Below, in pieces: positions 17,831 to 26,417 of a stretch of DNA of 64,000 bases. Under the pieces are notes generated by a model. It made no database searches. It had not been told where the DNA came from and saw only the letters and a list, made by a program, of their open reading frames with translations. Position 1 is the first letter of the stretch, and each line of letters begins with the position of its first letter. The stretch is from Microbacterium sp. (GTDB lineage Bacteria; Actinomycetota; Actinomycetes; Actinomycetales; Microbacteriaceae), in the NCBI GenBank assembly GCA_017306415.1, contig JAFKIL010000003.1, positions 124,001-188,000 on the forward strand, read 5' to 3'. The position numbers and the translations under genes are program-made.

Positions 17831-18132
17831 AGGTGCGGCACCCCCTCCGACGCGGTGTAGTACGTCGCGTGCCGGTAGTTCTTCCCCGCCGGGCTCTCGA
17901 AGTAGGCGCCCTTGGCGTCGGGGTCGCTCGTGGTGATCGCGTCGGCCGGGACCACCCAGAGCGACACGCCCTCGTTCCGGCGGGTGTACAGGTCACGCGC
18001 GTTGCGCACCGCCATGTCGGCGTCGGGCGCGTGCAGCGAGCCGACGTGGACGTGGCTGAGACCGCGCCCCGCACGGACGAACACCTCCCACAGCGGCCAG
18101 GTCTCGCGGGCGGATGCGCCGGGCGTGGGCAT
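17827..18132 (-). CDS. paaB: Phenylacetyl-CoA epoxidase subunit PaaB
   Basis: This 101-residue protein has the family pattern WPLWEVFVRAGRGLSHVHVG, ARDLYTRRNEGVSLWVVPA and GKNYRHATYYTASEGVPHL. PaaB bridges or stabilises the epoxidase complex and is always found with PaaA, C and E. I chose the ATG at 18132, which overlaps the paaA stop as TGATG. The upstream extension of the frame runs through paaA and is a shadow. Confidence 0.95.
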   Translation of the reverse strand: MPTPGASARETWPLWEVFVRAGRGLSHVHVGSLHAPDADMAVRNARDLYTRRNEGVSLWVVPADAITTSDPDAKGAYFESPAGKNYRHATYYTASEGVPHL

Positions 18133-19100
18133 CAGGCCGCCGTCCGTTCGGCGCGCTCGGCCTGCTTCCGGGCGTACGCGGCGGCGGCCTCGCGCACCCA
18201 GGCGCCGTCCTCGTGCGCGGCGCGCCGGTGCTGGAGCCGCGCCGCGTTCATCGGCCCGCGCCCGGCCAGCACCTCTGCGAACTCGTCCCAGTCGATCTCG
18301 CCCGTGTGCCACCGCTGCCCATCCTCGTCCCAGCGGAGCTCGGGGTCCGGGAGGGTGACGCCGAGCGCCTCCGCCTGCGGCACCAGCATGCCGATGAAGC
18401 GCTGCCGCAGCTCGTCGTTCGAGAAGCGCTTGATCTTCCACGCCATCGACTGCGCCGAGTTCGGCGACGCGTCGTCAGGCGGGCCGAACATCATGAGCGA
18501 CGGCCAGTACCAGCGGTCGACCGCATCCTGTGCCATCGTGCGCTGCGCATCCGTCCCCCGCATGAGGGCGAGCAGGATCTCGAAGCCCTGACGCTGATGG
18601 AACGACTCCTCCTTGCAGATGCGCACCATCGCGCGCCCGTACGGTCCGTACGACGCCCGGCAGAGCGGAACCTGATTGCAGATGGCGGCGCCGTCCACGA
18701 GCCATCCGATCGCCCCCATGTCGGCCCACGTCGGGGCGGGGTAGTTGAAGATCGAGGAGTAGCGGGCGGTGCCGTCGATGAGCTGCTGGGACATCTCGTC
18801 CCTCGTGATCCCGAGGGTCTGCGCGGCGGAGTAGAGGTAGAGGCCGTGCCCGGCCTCGTCCTGCACCTTGGCGATCAGGATCGCCTTGCGCTTCAGGCTC
18901 GGTGCACGCGTGATCCAGGTGCCCTCCGGCTGCATCCCGATGATCTCGGAGTGCGCGTGCTGGGAGATCTGCCGGATGAGGGTCCTCCGGTATGCGGGCG
19001 GCATCGCGTCGCGCGGCTCGATGCGCTCGTCGGCGGCGATGAGGCGGTCGAACGCGGCCTGGTCGGCGTCGAGCTCATCCGGCTCGTCGGTGGCGGTCAT
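18132..19100 (-). CDS. paaA: Phenylacetyl-CoA epoxidase catalytic subunit PaaA
   Basis: This 322-residue di-iron oxygenase has the ferritin-like metal motifs [12 protein letters not shown] and EESFHQRQG, plus [18 protein letters not shown] typical of PaaA. With PaaC, PaaB and PaaE it epoxidises the ring of phenylacetyl-CoA in the cytoplasm. The ATG has GGGAG upstream. It is first in the paaABCDE-paaG operon. The operator-like sequence shared with the paaF operon lies 31-44 bases upstream of the start. Confidence 0.97.
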   Translation of the reverse strand: MTATDEPDELDADQAAFDRLIAADERIEPRDAMPPAYRRTLIRQISQHAHSEIIGMQPEGTWITRAPSLKRKAILIAKVQDEAGHGLYLYSAAQTLGITRDEMSQQLIDGTARYSSIFNYPAPTWADMGAIGWLVDGAAICNQVPLCRASYGPYGRAMVRICKEESFHQRQGFEILLALMRGTDAQRTMAQDAVDRWYWPSLMMFGPPDDASPNSAQSMAWKIKRFSNDELRQRFIGMLVPQAEALGVTLPDPELRWDEDGQRWHTGEIDWDEFAEVLAGRGPMNAARLQHRRAAHEDGAWVREAAAAYARKQAERAERTAA

Positions 19101-19130
19101 CGGCGACTCCCTGCTGCTCCCGGAAATACC

Positions 19131-19144
19131 TACCGTTCGTTCAG
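19131..19144. promoter_or_regulatory. Putative PaaR operator upstream of paaA
   Basis: TACCGTTCGTTCAG matches the sequence at 22933-22946 upstream of paaF at 13 of 14 positions. Both lie within 45 bases of the first gene of a phenylacetate operon, and both show an imperfect inverted repeat around a central CG. A TetR-type regulator gene is adjacent to the second copy. Confidence 0.62.
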
Positions 19145-19249
19145 TTATTATGGCATACCCGCGGTCCGACGCGACAGGACAGGCGTGTTCCGCGTGGACA
19201 GGGGCTCATGACGGATGCCGGCCTGCGACCGATGGCGCAGCGGGACGCT

Positions 19250-21310
19250 TCACGCGGGCGCGGGCGCCTTCGCCACGAGGGTGAGCACGTCGTAGCTGGC
19301 GACGAGATCGTCGTGCTGATTGCGGATCACGGCATCCCACCGCACCTCGCCGTACTCGTCCGTCTCCCGCGGTGTGATCTGCTTCGCCGTCAGCGTCACG
19401 CGGATCGCGTCGCCCGGCGAGACCGGGGTGACGAAGCGCAGGTTCTCCAGGCCGTAGTTGGCGAGCACCGGTCCCGGCTCGGGATCGACGAACAGCCCCG
19501 CAGCCCACGACACGAGCAGGTACCCGTGCGCCACCCGGCCGGGGAAGAACGGGTTCGCGGCGGCCGCCGCCTCGTCCGTGTGCGCGTAGAAGGTGTCTCC
19601 GGTGAACCGGGCGAAGGTCTCGATGTCGTCGAGGGTCACCTCGCGCGACGCGGACGCCACCTGGTCTCCGATGGCGAGCTCGGCCAGCGACTTCCGGAAC
19701 GGATGCCGCCCGCCGGCGTGCGCGGTCGCGCCCTCGTGCCAGACCCCGGTCAGCGCGGTCAGCATCGCGGGTGAGCCCTGCACCGCGGTGCGCTGCATAT
19801 GGTGGAGCACGGCACGGATGCCGCCCAGCTCCTCACCCCCGCCCGCGCGCCCGGGACCCCCGTGCACGAGGTGCGGGACCGGCGCCCCGTGTCCGGTGGA
19901 AGTGCCGGCGTCGTCCCTGTCGAGGAACAGCACGCGACCGTTGTAGGCGCCGATGCGCGACAGCAGCTCCCCCGCGACGGCCGGGTCGTGCGTGGCCACG
20001 CTCGTGACGAGCGATCCGCCCCCGCGGGCCACGAGGTCCGCGGCCTGCGCCACGGAATCGTACGTGAGGAGGCTCGACACGGGGCCGAACGCCTCGACCT
20101 CGTGGACGGCATCGGGCGCGGCATCCCCGAACCCGATCAGCAGCGGCGTGAGGAACGCGCCCTCCGGCGCCGGGCCGACCGAGCCGTCCGCCCGCGTCAC
20201 GTCCGGCGCGTCGAGCGACCCGAGGAGGACCGTGCCGCCGGCGTCTTGCAGGGCCGCGACGCTCCGCAGCACCTCGTCGCGCTGCGCGAGGGAGACGAGC
20301 GGACCCATCGTCACCCCCTCGGCACGCGGATCGCCGACGACGACGCGCTCCGCGATCCGCTCCCGCAGCGCCGCGACAACGGCCTCGGCCGAGCCGCGCG
20401 GGACGACGGCACGGCGGATGGCGGTGCACTTCTGTCCCGCCTTCGCCGTCAGCTCCGTGAAGAGCTGACGGACGTAGGCGTCGAACTCCGGTGTCCCTGC
20501 CCCCGCGTCCGGGCCCAGCACGGAGGCGTTGATCGAGTCGGTCTCGCTCGTGAACCGCACCCCGTCGGGTGTCGCGGCGCGCAGCCGCTCCGCCGTCGCG
20601 GCGCTGCCCGTGAAGCCGACGAGGTCGCCCAGCCGCAGCAGATCGAACAGCCCCGGCACTCCCCCGGTCACCAGCTGCAGCGATCCGTCGGGAAGGAGAC
20701 CGGTCTCGACCAGCATGCGCACCCACGCTTCGGCGACGTAGGCCGTCGGCGTCGCGGGCTTCACGATCGACGGCACGCCCGCCAGGAAGGCCGGCGCGAA
20801 CTTCTCCAGCGCGCCCCACATCGGGAAGTTGAAGGCGTTGATCTGGACCGCGACGCCGGGCAGCCGGGTGTACACGTGCCGTCCGAGGAACGACCCGTCC
20901 TTCGACAGCGGCTCGACGGCGCCGTCGAGGTACACGTGGGCGTTCGGGAGCTCGCGTCGTCCCTTGGACGAGTAGGTGAAGAGGACGCCGATGCCGCCGT
21001 CGATGTCGGCCAGGGAGTCGCGGCGAGTGGACCCCGCGCTCTGCGAGAGGTCGTAGAGCTCTTCCTTGCGGGCCGTGAGAGCGGCGGCCAGCTGCTTGAG
21101 CACCACCGCCCGCTGGTGGAACGTCATGGCGCCGAGGCTCCGCTGACCCGTGGTCCGCGCGTACGCGAGCGCCCCGGGCAGGTCGATGCCGGCCGTGCTC
21201 ACCCGGGCGACCACGGCGCCGGTGGACGCGTCGCGCACAGGCGCGGCGTCGGCGGAGCCGTCCGGCGTCCACCACGAGCCCTGCAGGTAGCTGGGGAGGA
21301 TGTCGGTCAT
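19250..21310 (-). CDS. paaZ: Bifunctional oxepin-CoA hydrolase / 3-oxo-5,6-dehydrosuberyl-CoA semialdehyde dehydrogenase
   Basis: This 686-residue fusion has an aldehyde dehydrogenase domain over roughly residues 1-520, with the general-base Glu in FTSETDSINAS and the catalytic Cys in KAGQKCTAIRR. A C-terminal MaoC-type hydratase domain (from about 545) carries FTGDTFYAHTDE and FFPGRVAHGYLLVS. PaaZ hydrolyses the oxepin ring and oxidises the resulting aldehyde, which avoids a toxic intermediate. It is last in the paaF-paaH-paaZ operon, and its ATG overlaps the paaH stop (ATGA). Both domains appear intact. Confidence 0.96.
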   Translation of the reverse strand: MTDILPSYLQGSWWTPDGSADAAPVRDASTGAVVARVSTAGIDLPGALAYARTTGQRSLGAMTFHQRAVVLKQLAAALTARKEELYDLSQSAGSTRRDSLADIDGGIGVLFTYSSKGRRELPNAHVYLDGAVEPLSKDGSFLGRHVYTRLPGVAVQINAFNFPMWGALEKFAPAFLAGVPSIVKPATPTAYVAEAWVRMLVETGLLPDGSLQLVTGGVPGLFDLLRLGDLVGFTGSAATAERLRAATPDGVRFTSETDSINASVLGPDAGAGTPEFDAYVRQLFTELTAKAGQKCTAIRRAVVPRGSAEAVVAALRERIAERVVVGDPRAEGVTMGPLVSLAQRDEVLRSVAALQDAGGTVLLGSLDAPDVTRADGSVGPAPEGAFLTPLLIGFGDAAPDAVHEVEAFGPVSSLLTYDSVAQAADLVARGGGSLVTSVATHDPAVAGELLSRIGAYNGRVLFLDRDDAGTSTGHGAPVPHLVHGGPGRAGGGEELGGIRAVLHHMQRTAVQGSPAMLTALTGVWHEGATAHAGGRHPFRKSLAELAIGDQVASASREVTLDDIETFARFTGDTFYAHTDEAAAAANPFFPGRVAHGYLLVSWAAGLFVDPEPGPVLANYGLENLRFVTPVSPGDAIRVTLTAKQITPRETDEYGEVRWDAVIRNQHDDLVASYDVLTLVAKAPAPA

Positions 21311-22176
21311 TCGTCACTCCATTCGTAGAAGCCGCGCCCGCTCTTGCGCCCGAGCCGCCCCTCGGCGACCATGCGGCGCAGCAGCGCCGGGGGTGCGAAC
21401 CGCTCGCCGACCCGCGCGTGCAGCTCCTCCGCGATGCCGAGGCGCACGTCGAGCCCGACGAGGTCGGTGGTGCGCAGCGGCCCGAGCGGATGCCGGTAGC
21501 CGAGCACCATCGCTGCGTCGATGTCCGCCGGTTCGGCGACGCCCTCCTCGACCATCCGGATCGCCTCGAGTCCGAGGAGGACGCCCAGCCGGCTGGAGGC
21601 GAAGCCGGGTGCGTCGCGCACGACGACGGGCGTCCTGCCGAGCGCGGTCACCCACTCGCGCGCCCGCGCGACGACGTCCGTATCCGTCTCCGCACCGGCG
21701 ACGATCTCGACGAGGAGGGATGCCGGCACGGGGTTGAAGAAGTGCAGTCCGAGAAATCGCCGCGGGCGTCGCAGACCCCGGGCGAGGTCGTCGATCGAGA
21801 TGGAAGACGTGTTGGACGCCAGGATCCCGTCCGGCGGCATCGCGGACTCCGCCCGCTCCAAGGACGCGGTCTTGAGGGCACGGTCCTCGGGGACCGCCTC
21901 CACGACGAGCGGGCAGTCCGCGAACGCGGACGCGTCGGTCGCGACCGCGAGCGCCGCAACGGCGTCCGCGGCCTGCGCTCCATTGCTGCCGCGTCCCCGG
22001 TCATGCGCGATCGAGCGCTCGACGTCCACACGCACGCGCGTCGCCGCGGCATCCGCGGCCTGCCGGTCGCGCTCGACGATCGTCACGCGCGATCCGGCGA
22101 GCAGGAAGGCGTGGGCGATGCCGGCTCCCATCCGGCCCCCGCCCAGCACCCCGACGTGGGTGGGCAGCACGGTCAT
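21307..22176 (-). CDS. paaH: 3-hydroxyacyl-CoA dehydrogenase (phenylacetate pathway)
   Basis: This 289-residue protein starts with the NAD-binding motif VGVLGGGRMGAGIAHAFLLAG. It has ASNTSSISI, the catalytic-histidine segment FLGLHFFNPVP and the C-terminal GRLGRKSGRGFYEW. It should oxidise 3-hydroxyadipyl-CoA to 3-oxoadipyl-CoA. I chose the ATG at 22176, whose ATGA overlap couples it to paaF; the longer frame through paaF is a shadow. Its position between paaF and paaZ supports the PaaH role. Confidence 0.9.
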   Translation of the reverse strand: MTVLPTHVGVLGGGRMGAGIAHAFLLAGSRVTIVERDRQAADAAATRVRVDVERSIAHDRGRGSNGAQAADAVAALAVATDASAFADCPLVVEAVPEDRALKTASLERAESAMPPDGILASNTSSISIDDLARGLRRPRRFLGLHFFNPVPASLLVEIVAGAETDTDVVARAREWVTALGRTPVVVRDAPGFASSRLGVLLGLEAIRMVEEGVAEPADIDAAMVLGYRHPLGPLRTTDLVGLDVRLGIAEELHARVGERFAPPALLRRMVAEGRLGRKSGRGFYEWSDE

Positions 22177-22904
22177 CGTGTCCTCCGCTCCAGGAAGGCG
22201 GTCATCCTTCGTTCCTTCTGCGGGCTCTCGAACAGCTCGGCCTGGAGCTCGAGCTCGGTGGCCGGGTGCGCTTCCGGTGACGCGCGCAGGGCGGTCTTGG
22301 TGTGCCGCACCGCGCGCGGGTCGTTGGCCGCGATGCGGTCGGCGAGCTCGTGCGCGGCCGGCAGCAGACGGTCGGCGCGATGGATCGCGGACAGCAGCCC
22401 CCACGCGAGCGCCTCGTCCGCGTCGAGCACGCGACCGGTGAAGAGGAGCTCCGCGGCACGCGCCTCCCCGACCAGCTGCGGCAGCCGCCAGGTGGCGCCC
22501 GCGGCGGCGATGATCCCGAGCGCGGTCTCGGGGTTGCCGATCCGCGCCGCCGGAGTGCCGATCCGGATGTCGGCGGCGTAGGCGAGCTCGGCGCCCCCGC
22601 CGAGCGCGGGGCCGTCGATCGCGGCGATCACGGGCATCGGCAGCGCGCGCACGCGACCGAACGCCGCGGTGTTGATCCCCCGGCGCGCGTCGGCGGCGCG
22701 GCGGTCGCGCAGTTCGGCGATGTCCGCTCCAGAGGCGAAGACGCCGCCGGCGCCGGTGAGGATGAGCATGCGAGGGGATGCCTCGAGCTCGGCGCACAGC
22801 TCATGGAGTTCGTCGATCGTGGCCTGGTCGATCGCATTGCGCACCTGGGGGCGATCGAGTGCGGCGACGACACGGTCGTCCCCTCGATCGATCCGCAGCG
22901 TCAC
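22173..22904 (-). CDS. paaF: Enoyl-CoA hydratase, probable 2,3-dehydroadipyl-CoA hydratase PaaF
   Basis: This 243-residue crotonase protein has GAGGVFASGADIAEL and GPALGGGAELAYAAD for the oxyanion hole, and the catalytic glutamate segment GNPETALGIIAAAGAT, consistent with a true hydratase. It should hydrate 2,3-dehydroadipyl-CoA. The GTG at 22904 has GGAGGG about six bases upstream. It is first in the paaF-paaH-paaZ operon, downstream of the second operator-like site and opposite the TetR gene. PaaF versus another crotonase is decided mainly by context. Confidence 0.85.
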   Translation of the reverse strand: MTLRIDRGDDRVVAALDRPQVRNAIDQATIDELHELCAELEASPRMLILTGAGGVFASGADIAELRDRRAADARRGINTAAFGRVRALPMPVIAAIDGPALGGGAELAYAADIRIGTPAARIGNPETALGIIAAAGATWRLPQLVGEARAAELLFTGRVLDADEALAWGLLSAIHRADRLLPAAHELADRIAANDPRAVRHTKTALRASPEAHPATELELQAELFESPQKERRMTAFLERRTR

Positions 22905-22932
22905 GGTCTTCCCTCCGACATCAGGAATACCT

Positions 22933-22946
22933 TACCGATCGTTCAG
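22933..22946. promoter_or_regulatory. Putative PaaR operator upstream of paaF
   Basis: TACCGATCGTTCAG differs from the paaA-upstream copy at one position. Extended, CCTTACCGA and TCGTTCAGG form an imperfect inverted repeat (seven of nine positions). It lies between paaF and the TetR gene, so one site could control both directions. Confidence 0.62.
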
Positions 22947-23009
22947 GAAATATCCCAGTGCCTCCCCCGGCCTTCCGGACGGGGAGGGGGCCCGTGTCAG
23001 ACTGGGGCC

Positions 23010-23639
23010 GTGATCGACTCCCCCGCGCGCGCCGACGGCGCGACACCCGACGGCGGCGCACGTCGCGGGCGTCCCGGGTACGACCGTCCGCAGATCCTGG
23101 CGGTCGCGGTCGCCCTCTTCAACGAGCAGGGCTACGACGCGACGTCGGTGTCGGATCTTGCGGCCCGGCTGGGACTGACGAAGGCGGCGCTCTACCACCA
23201 CTTCGATTCCAAGGAGCAGCTGCTCGAGCTCGCACTCGCGGAGGCACTCGGCGGACTGGAGGAGGTGCTGCGCACGGCGGCGGCGACCACGGGTTCGGCG
23301 GCCGACCGGCTGAGCGCCGTGCTGCGGGGCGCCGTGTCGGTCCTGGTCGATCGTCTCGCGTACGTGACGCTCCTCCTCCGGGTGCGCGGGAACAGCGTCG
23401 TCGAGCGCGATGCCCTCGCGCGGCGGCGTGCGTTCGATCAGCAGGTGACCGCGCTGGTCCGGTCTGCTCAGCAGGAGGGGTCGCTGCGGTCCGATCTCGA
23501 CGCCGCCGTCGTCACCCGCCTGCTGTTCGGCATGGTGAACTCGATCGTCGAGTGGTATCGGCCGGAGGGTCCGGAGGGAGCCCGCGAGCTCGCCGCCGAC
23601 GTCCTGACGGTGGCGTTCGACGGTCTGCGCACCCGCTGA
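23010..23639 (+). CDS. paaR: TetR-family regulator, probable PaaR
   Basis: This 209-residue protein has a TetR helix-turn-helix (YDATSVSDLAARLGLTKAALYHHFDSKEQLLELAL, roughly residues 40-75) and a typical TetR C-terminal domain. It is divergent from paaF, and operator-like sequences lie in front of both paa operons. A role as phenylacetyl-CoA-responsive repressor is inferred from context. The GTG at 23010 was chosen because the product then starts just ahead of the DNA-binding domain; CAGACT about seven bases upstream may be a leaderless -10. The upstream extension of the frame lies antisense to paaF. Confidence 0.8.
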   Translation: MIDSPARADGATPDGGARRGRPGYDRPQILAVAVALFNEQGYDATSVSDLAARLGLTKAALYHHFDSKEQLLELALAEALGGLEEVLRTAAATTGSAADRLSAVLRGAVSVLVDRLAYVTLLLRVRGNSVVERDALARRRAFDQQVTALVRSAQQEGSLRSDLDAAVVTRLLFGMVNSIVEWYRPEGPEGARELAADVLTVAFDGLRTR

Positions 23640-23640
23640 G

Positions 23641-24627
23641 TCAGACCTGCGCCCCGGGGTCGTCCGGGAGCGGGAACAGGAGGTCGATGGCCGCCAGGTC
23701 ATCGGCGCTCGGCGTCCAGGCCGCAGCGGCGGCCGCGTTCCCCTGCACCTGCTCAGGAGTCGTCGCGCCGGCGATGACACTGGACAGCGCGGGACGCGAC
23801 AGCAGCCAGCCGAACGTCGCATCCAGCATCGTGATGCCGCGCTCGTCGCAGTACACCTGGAACGCTTCGAGCGCATCCCACGGGGCGTCCTCCCACACGT
23901 GCCGGCGCTGCCGCATGATGCGGCTGTCGTCCGGGCCGCCGGCGCGGGTGAACTTCCCGGTCAGCAGGCCGTTGTGCAGCGGGAAGAACGGGAAGAAGCC
24001 GAGGCCGAACCGCTCCACCGCGGGAAGCACCTCGCGCTCCGCGGCGCGCGCCAGCAGGCTGTAGTGGTTCTGCGCCGAGACGAAGCGGACGCCGTGCGCG
24101 GCGCGGGCGGTGAGATCGGCCTCCGCGATCTGCCAGCCCGCGAAGTTCGAGTTCCCGATGTAGCGCACGAGTCCCTCGCGGACGAGGTCCTGCAGCGCGT
24201 CGAGCGTCTCCTCGATCGGCGTGCCCGGGTCGGGCGTGTGGAGCTGGTACAGATCGATCCAGTCGGTCTGCAGCCGGCGCAGCGACGCCTCGACCGCGCG
24301 GCGCACGAACGACCGCGAACCCTTGGATCCGCCCGGCCGGTCGGCGGCGAACGCCGCGTGTCCGAACTTCGTGGCCAGGACCACCTCGTCCCGCCGGCCG
24401 CGCAGCGCCTCGCCCATGAGCGTCTCCGAGAGCCCCGGCTCTTTGCCGTAGATGTCCGCGGTGTCGAGGAACGTCACCCCCGCGTCGATGGCGGCGTCGA
24501 GCACGGCCCGCGTGCCTTCGATGTTCTCCGTCGCCGTACCGGCGCGGCCGAAGTTGTTGCAGCCGAGGCCGACGGGAGATACGAGGAGACCGGATGCGCC
24601 GACCCGGCGCGCGTCGAGGGAGGACAT
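23641..24627 (-). CDS. Aldo/keto reductase
   Basis: This 328-residue protein has GASGLLVSPVGLGCNNFG at the N-terminus, the catalytic Asp-Tyr pair in FLDTADIYGKEPGLSE, the lysine in LATKFGH and a C-terminal SRPALSSVIAGATTPEQV. The family performs NADPH-dependent carbonyl reduction with a TIM-barrel fold. It converges with the TetR gene with one base between stops. Nothing nearby identifies the substrate. Confidence 0.93.
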   Translation of the reverse strand: MSSLDARRVGASGLLVSPVGLGCNNFGRAGTATENIEGTRAVLDAAIDAGVTFLDTADIYGKEPGLSETLMGEALRGRRDEVVLATKFGHAAFAADRPGGSKGSRSFVRRAVEASLRRLQTDWIDLYQLHTPDPGTPIEETLDALQDLVREGLVRYIGNSNFAGWQIAEADLTARAAHGVRFVSAQNHYSLLARAAEREVLPAVERFGLGFFPFFPLHNGLLTGKFTRAGGPDDSRIMRQRRHVWEDAPWDALEAFQVYCDERGITMLDATFGWLLSRPALSSVIAGATTPEQVQGNAAAAAAWTPSADDLAAIDLLFPLPDDPGAQV

Positions 24628-24652
24628 GACTCCACGCTAGTCCCGGGAACGC

Positions 24653-24684
24653 GGATGGGCCCCCGCCGGAGCGGGGGCCCATCC
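24653..24684 (-). terminator. Hairpin terminator after the DUF5684-type gene
   Basis: A perfect 14-bp stem (24653-24666 with 24671-24684) closes a CGGA tetraloop seven bases past the stop at 24692. There is no T-run, as is common for high-GC terminators. It may also insulate the aldo/keto reductase promoter. Confidence 0.72.
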
Positions 24685-24691
24685 TGTGGTG

Positions 24692-25432
24692 TCACTGACG
24701 CGGCGTGCCGTCGCCGAGGTCGATGTCGGGTTCGCCCGCGACGGGCGGCTCCGGCGTCACGGGAGGCTGCGGCGCGACCGGAGGCTGCGGCGCGACCGGC
24801 GGCGTCGCCGGCGGCTGGTAGCCCTGCGGCGGGGCCGGCGGGGGCTGGTAGCCCTGCGGCGGTGCATACGTGTCGGGCGCCGGCGCCCCAGGCTGGGTGG
24901 CCGGGTTCGCGGGATATCCTCCGGCGGGCACCTGCGACGGGATGCCCTGCCACGTCGTACGGTCCGCGAGGAAGCCGTTGTTCGCCCACGGTGCAGCGGG
25001 GATGGCCGTGTTCCAGCGCGACTTGTCGAAGGCGTTGATGCCGAGCCACACGATCCAGAGGAAGAACGCGAGGATGAGCCACACGGCTTCCTTCTGCAGC
25101 TTCAGCCCGACGCGCCATGCGGCGAGCAGCACGACCAGGAAGGTGGCCAGGCCGATGATCTGGCCCAGGACCGGGACCCAGCCCAGAACGATCGATGCGG
25201 CGAGCCCGATGAGGATCAGCCACGGGCTCAGGTCGCCCAGCTTGCTGAAGATCATCGTGTTGTAGATGGGGACCCAGGCCCGCCAGCGCCCCTGGACGCC
25301 GGCCTTGTCGAAGATCTTCATCAGGAACCACGCCGTGAGGACGTAGCCGGCCACCGCGAAGATCAGCCAGAAGAACACCAGGAAGATGAACAGGCCCAGC
25401 GACGCGGCCGAGCCCGAGTAGTAGTCGTTCAT
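24692..25432 (-). CDS. DUF5684-type membrane protein with proline-rich tail
   Basis: This 246-residue protein has about four transmembrane helices in residues 10-135. A FDKAGVQGRWRAWVPIYN segment follows the first helix and resembles the KAG...WAAIIPIYN core of DUF5684 proteins. From about residue 150 the tail is a proline/glutamine-rich repeat region (PPQGYQPP twice, APQPPV repeats) that should lie in the cytoplasm or wall. The ATG has AAAGGA five bases upstream. The function is unknown. It stands alone, with its own hairpin terminator. Confidence 0.72.
   Translation of the reverse strand: MNDYYSGSAASLGLFIFLVFFWLIFAVAGYVLTAWFLMKIFDKAGVQGRWRAWVPIYNTMIFSKLGDLSPWLILIGLAASIVLGWVPVLGQIIGLATFLVVLLAAWRVGLKLQKEAVWLILAFFLWIVWLGINAFDKSRWNTAIPAAPWANNGFLADRTTWQGIPSQVPAGGYPANPATQPGAPAPDTYAPPQGYQPPPAPPQGYQPPATPPVAPQPPVAPQPPVTPEPPVAGEPDIDLGDGTPRQ
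24762..24797. repeat. Tandem 18-bp repeat in the proline-rich tail
   Basis: Two exact adjacent copies of an 18-base unit (24762-24779 and 24780-24797) encode the APQPPV repeat of the DUF5684-type protein. Such in-frame units can expand or contract. Confidence 0.7.
24813..24862. repeat. Direct repeat with 30-base period in the proline-rich tail
   Basis: A 20-base sequence at 24813-24832 recurs exactly at 24843-24862, encoding the two PPQGYQPP-type units. Confidence 0.65.
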
Positions 25433-25571
25433 GATCGTCCTTTCCCAGACGGTCGTCGGCGGTGCACGCCGCTCGCAGGGCTTTTCGCCCCGACGGACAC
25501 ATGCTAGCGACGACCGACGGTCGCTGTCATGAAATTCTCAGGATCGTCACGAGTGTGTCGGCGCGACCGTC

Positions 25572-26321
25572 CTATACGACCAGCTGGAGTTCGCCCGCCG
25601 CCCCGTCCCGGAAGACGATGCCGCTCCGGTCCGCCCAGCGGCGCAGGGCACCGACCGAGCCGATCCGGGGCCGCTCGACCGCGAGCCGTCGCACGAGCTC
25701 GCCCTTCGCGTGCTTGTTAAAGTGGTTCAGTGCGCGGACGACGCCGTCCCGACCCTCCGTCACCACACGGACGTAGGTCGCGGGCAGGCCCGCGGGCACG
25801 GGGCCGAGCGCGACGTACGCCTCGGACCGGAGGTCGAGCACGAACGACGGGGTTGCCGCCGCGAGCGCCGCGGTCACCGCGGGCGCCCACAGCCGCCGCA
25901 GGGCGGGAACCCCGGGAAGCGCCGTCCCCGCGGCGAGCCGGTACGACGGGATCGGGTCGAGCGCGCCCACCGGTCCGAACGGCGCGGAGTGGATCGCAAC
26001 GTGCGCGCCGAGCCAACGGCGGGCGGAGGCGTCCAGCGAATCGGCGCCCAGCGCGTCGAACAGCACACCGGTGTAGCGGTCGATGGCCGCCATCGTCGGC
26101 GCCGTCCGCAGCGCGGCGTTCAGCGCGATATCGGGCAGCTGGCTGACGCTGAGCTTAAGCACGCGAGCCGCCGCATCCTCATCGGCCGCGAGCGCGACCA
26201 GCGCGTCGATCACCGCATGGCGCTCGGCCGCCAGCTGCGGGAACGACAGCGCCTCGACGGCGATCCGCCGCGTCCGCCCGCCCGGCCGCTTCGTCTCCGA
26301 CGGCGGCAGGAGGATCAGCAC
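25572..26321 (-). CDS. yaaA: Peroxide stress protein YaaA family
   Basis: This 249-residue protein begins MLILLPPSETKRPGG, the conserved YaaA/UPF0246 N-terminus. It keeps the YTGVLFDALG segment, RLWAPAVTAAL, LDLRSEAYVALGPVP and the C-terminal HFNKHAKGELVRRL. The family limits iron-driven damage during peroxide stress and binds DNA in E. coli. The GTG start has GAGGAG upstream. It lies beyond the terminator of the ATP synthase operon on the same strand. Confidence 0.88.
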   Translation of the reverse strand: MLILLPPSETKRPGGRTRRIAVEALSFPQLAAERHAVIDALVALAADEDAAARVLKLSVSQLPDIALNAALRTAPTMAAIDRYTGVLFDALGADSLDASARRWLGAHVAIHSAPFGPVGALDPIPSYRLAAGTALPGVPALRRLWAPAVTAALAAATPSFVLDLRSEAYVALGPVPAGLPATYVRVVTEGRDGVVRALNHFNKHAKGELVRRLAVERPRIGSVGALRRWADRSGIVFRDGAAGELQLVV

Positions 26322-26359
26322 GGGATGCTCCTCTCCTGGGAATCCGTCCCCTCGAACGA

Positions 26360-26399
26360 CGATCGCGCACCGGGCCGCTGCGGGTCCGATGCGCGATCG
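26360..26399 (-). terminator. Hairpin terminator of the ATP synthase operon
   Basis: CGATCGCGCA (26360-26369) and TGCGCGATCG (26390-26399) form a perfect 10-bp stem beginning 18 bases past the atpC stop, before yaaA. No T-run follows. Confidence 0.7.
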
Positions 26400-26417
26400 A
26401 CGATGTCCTGAGCGGGG

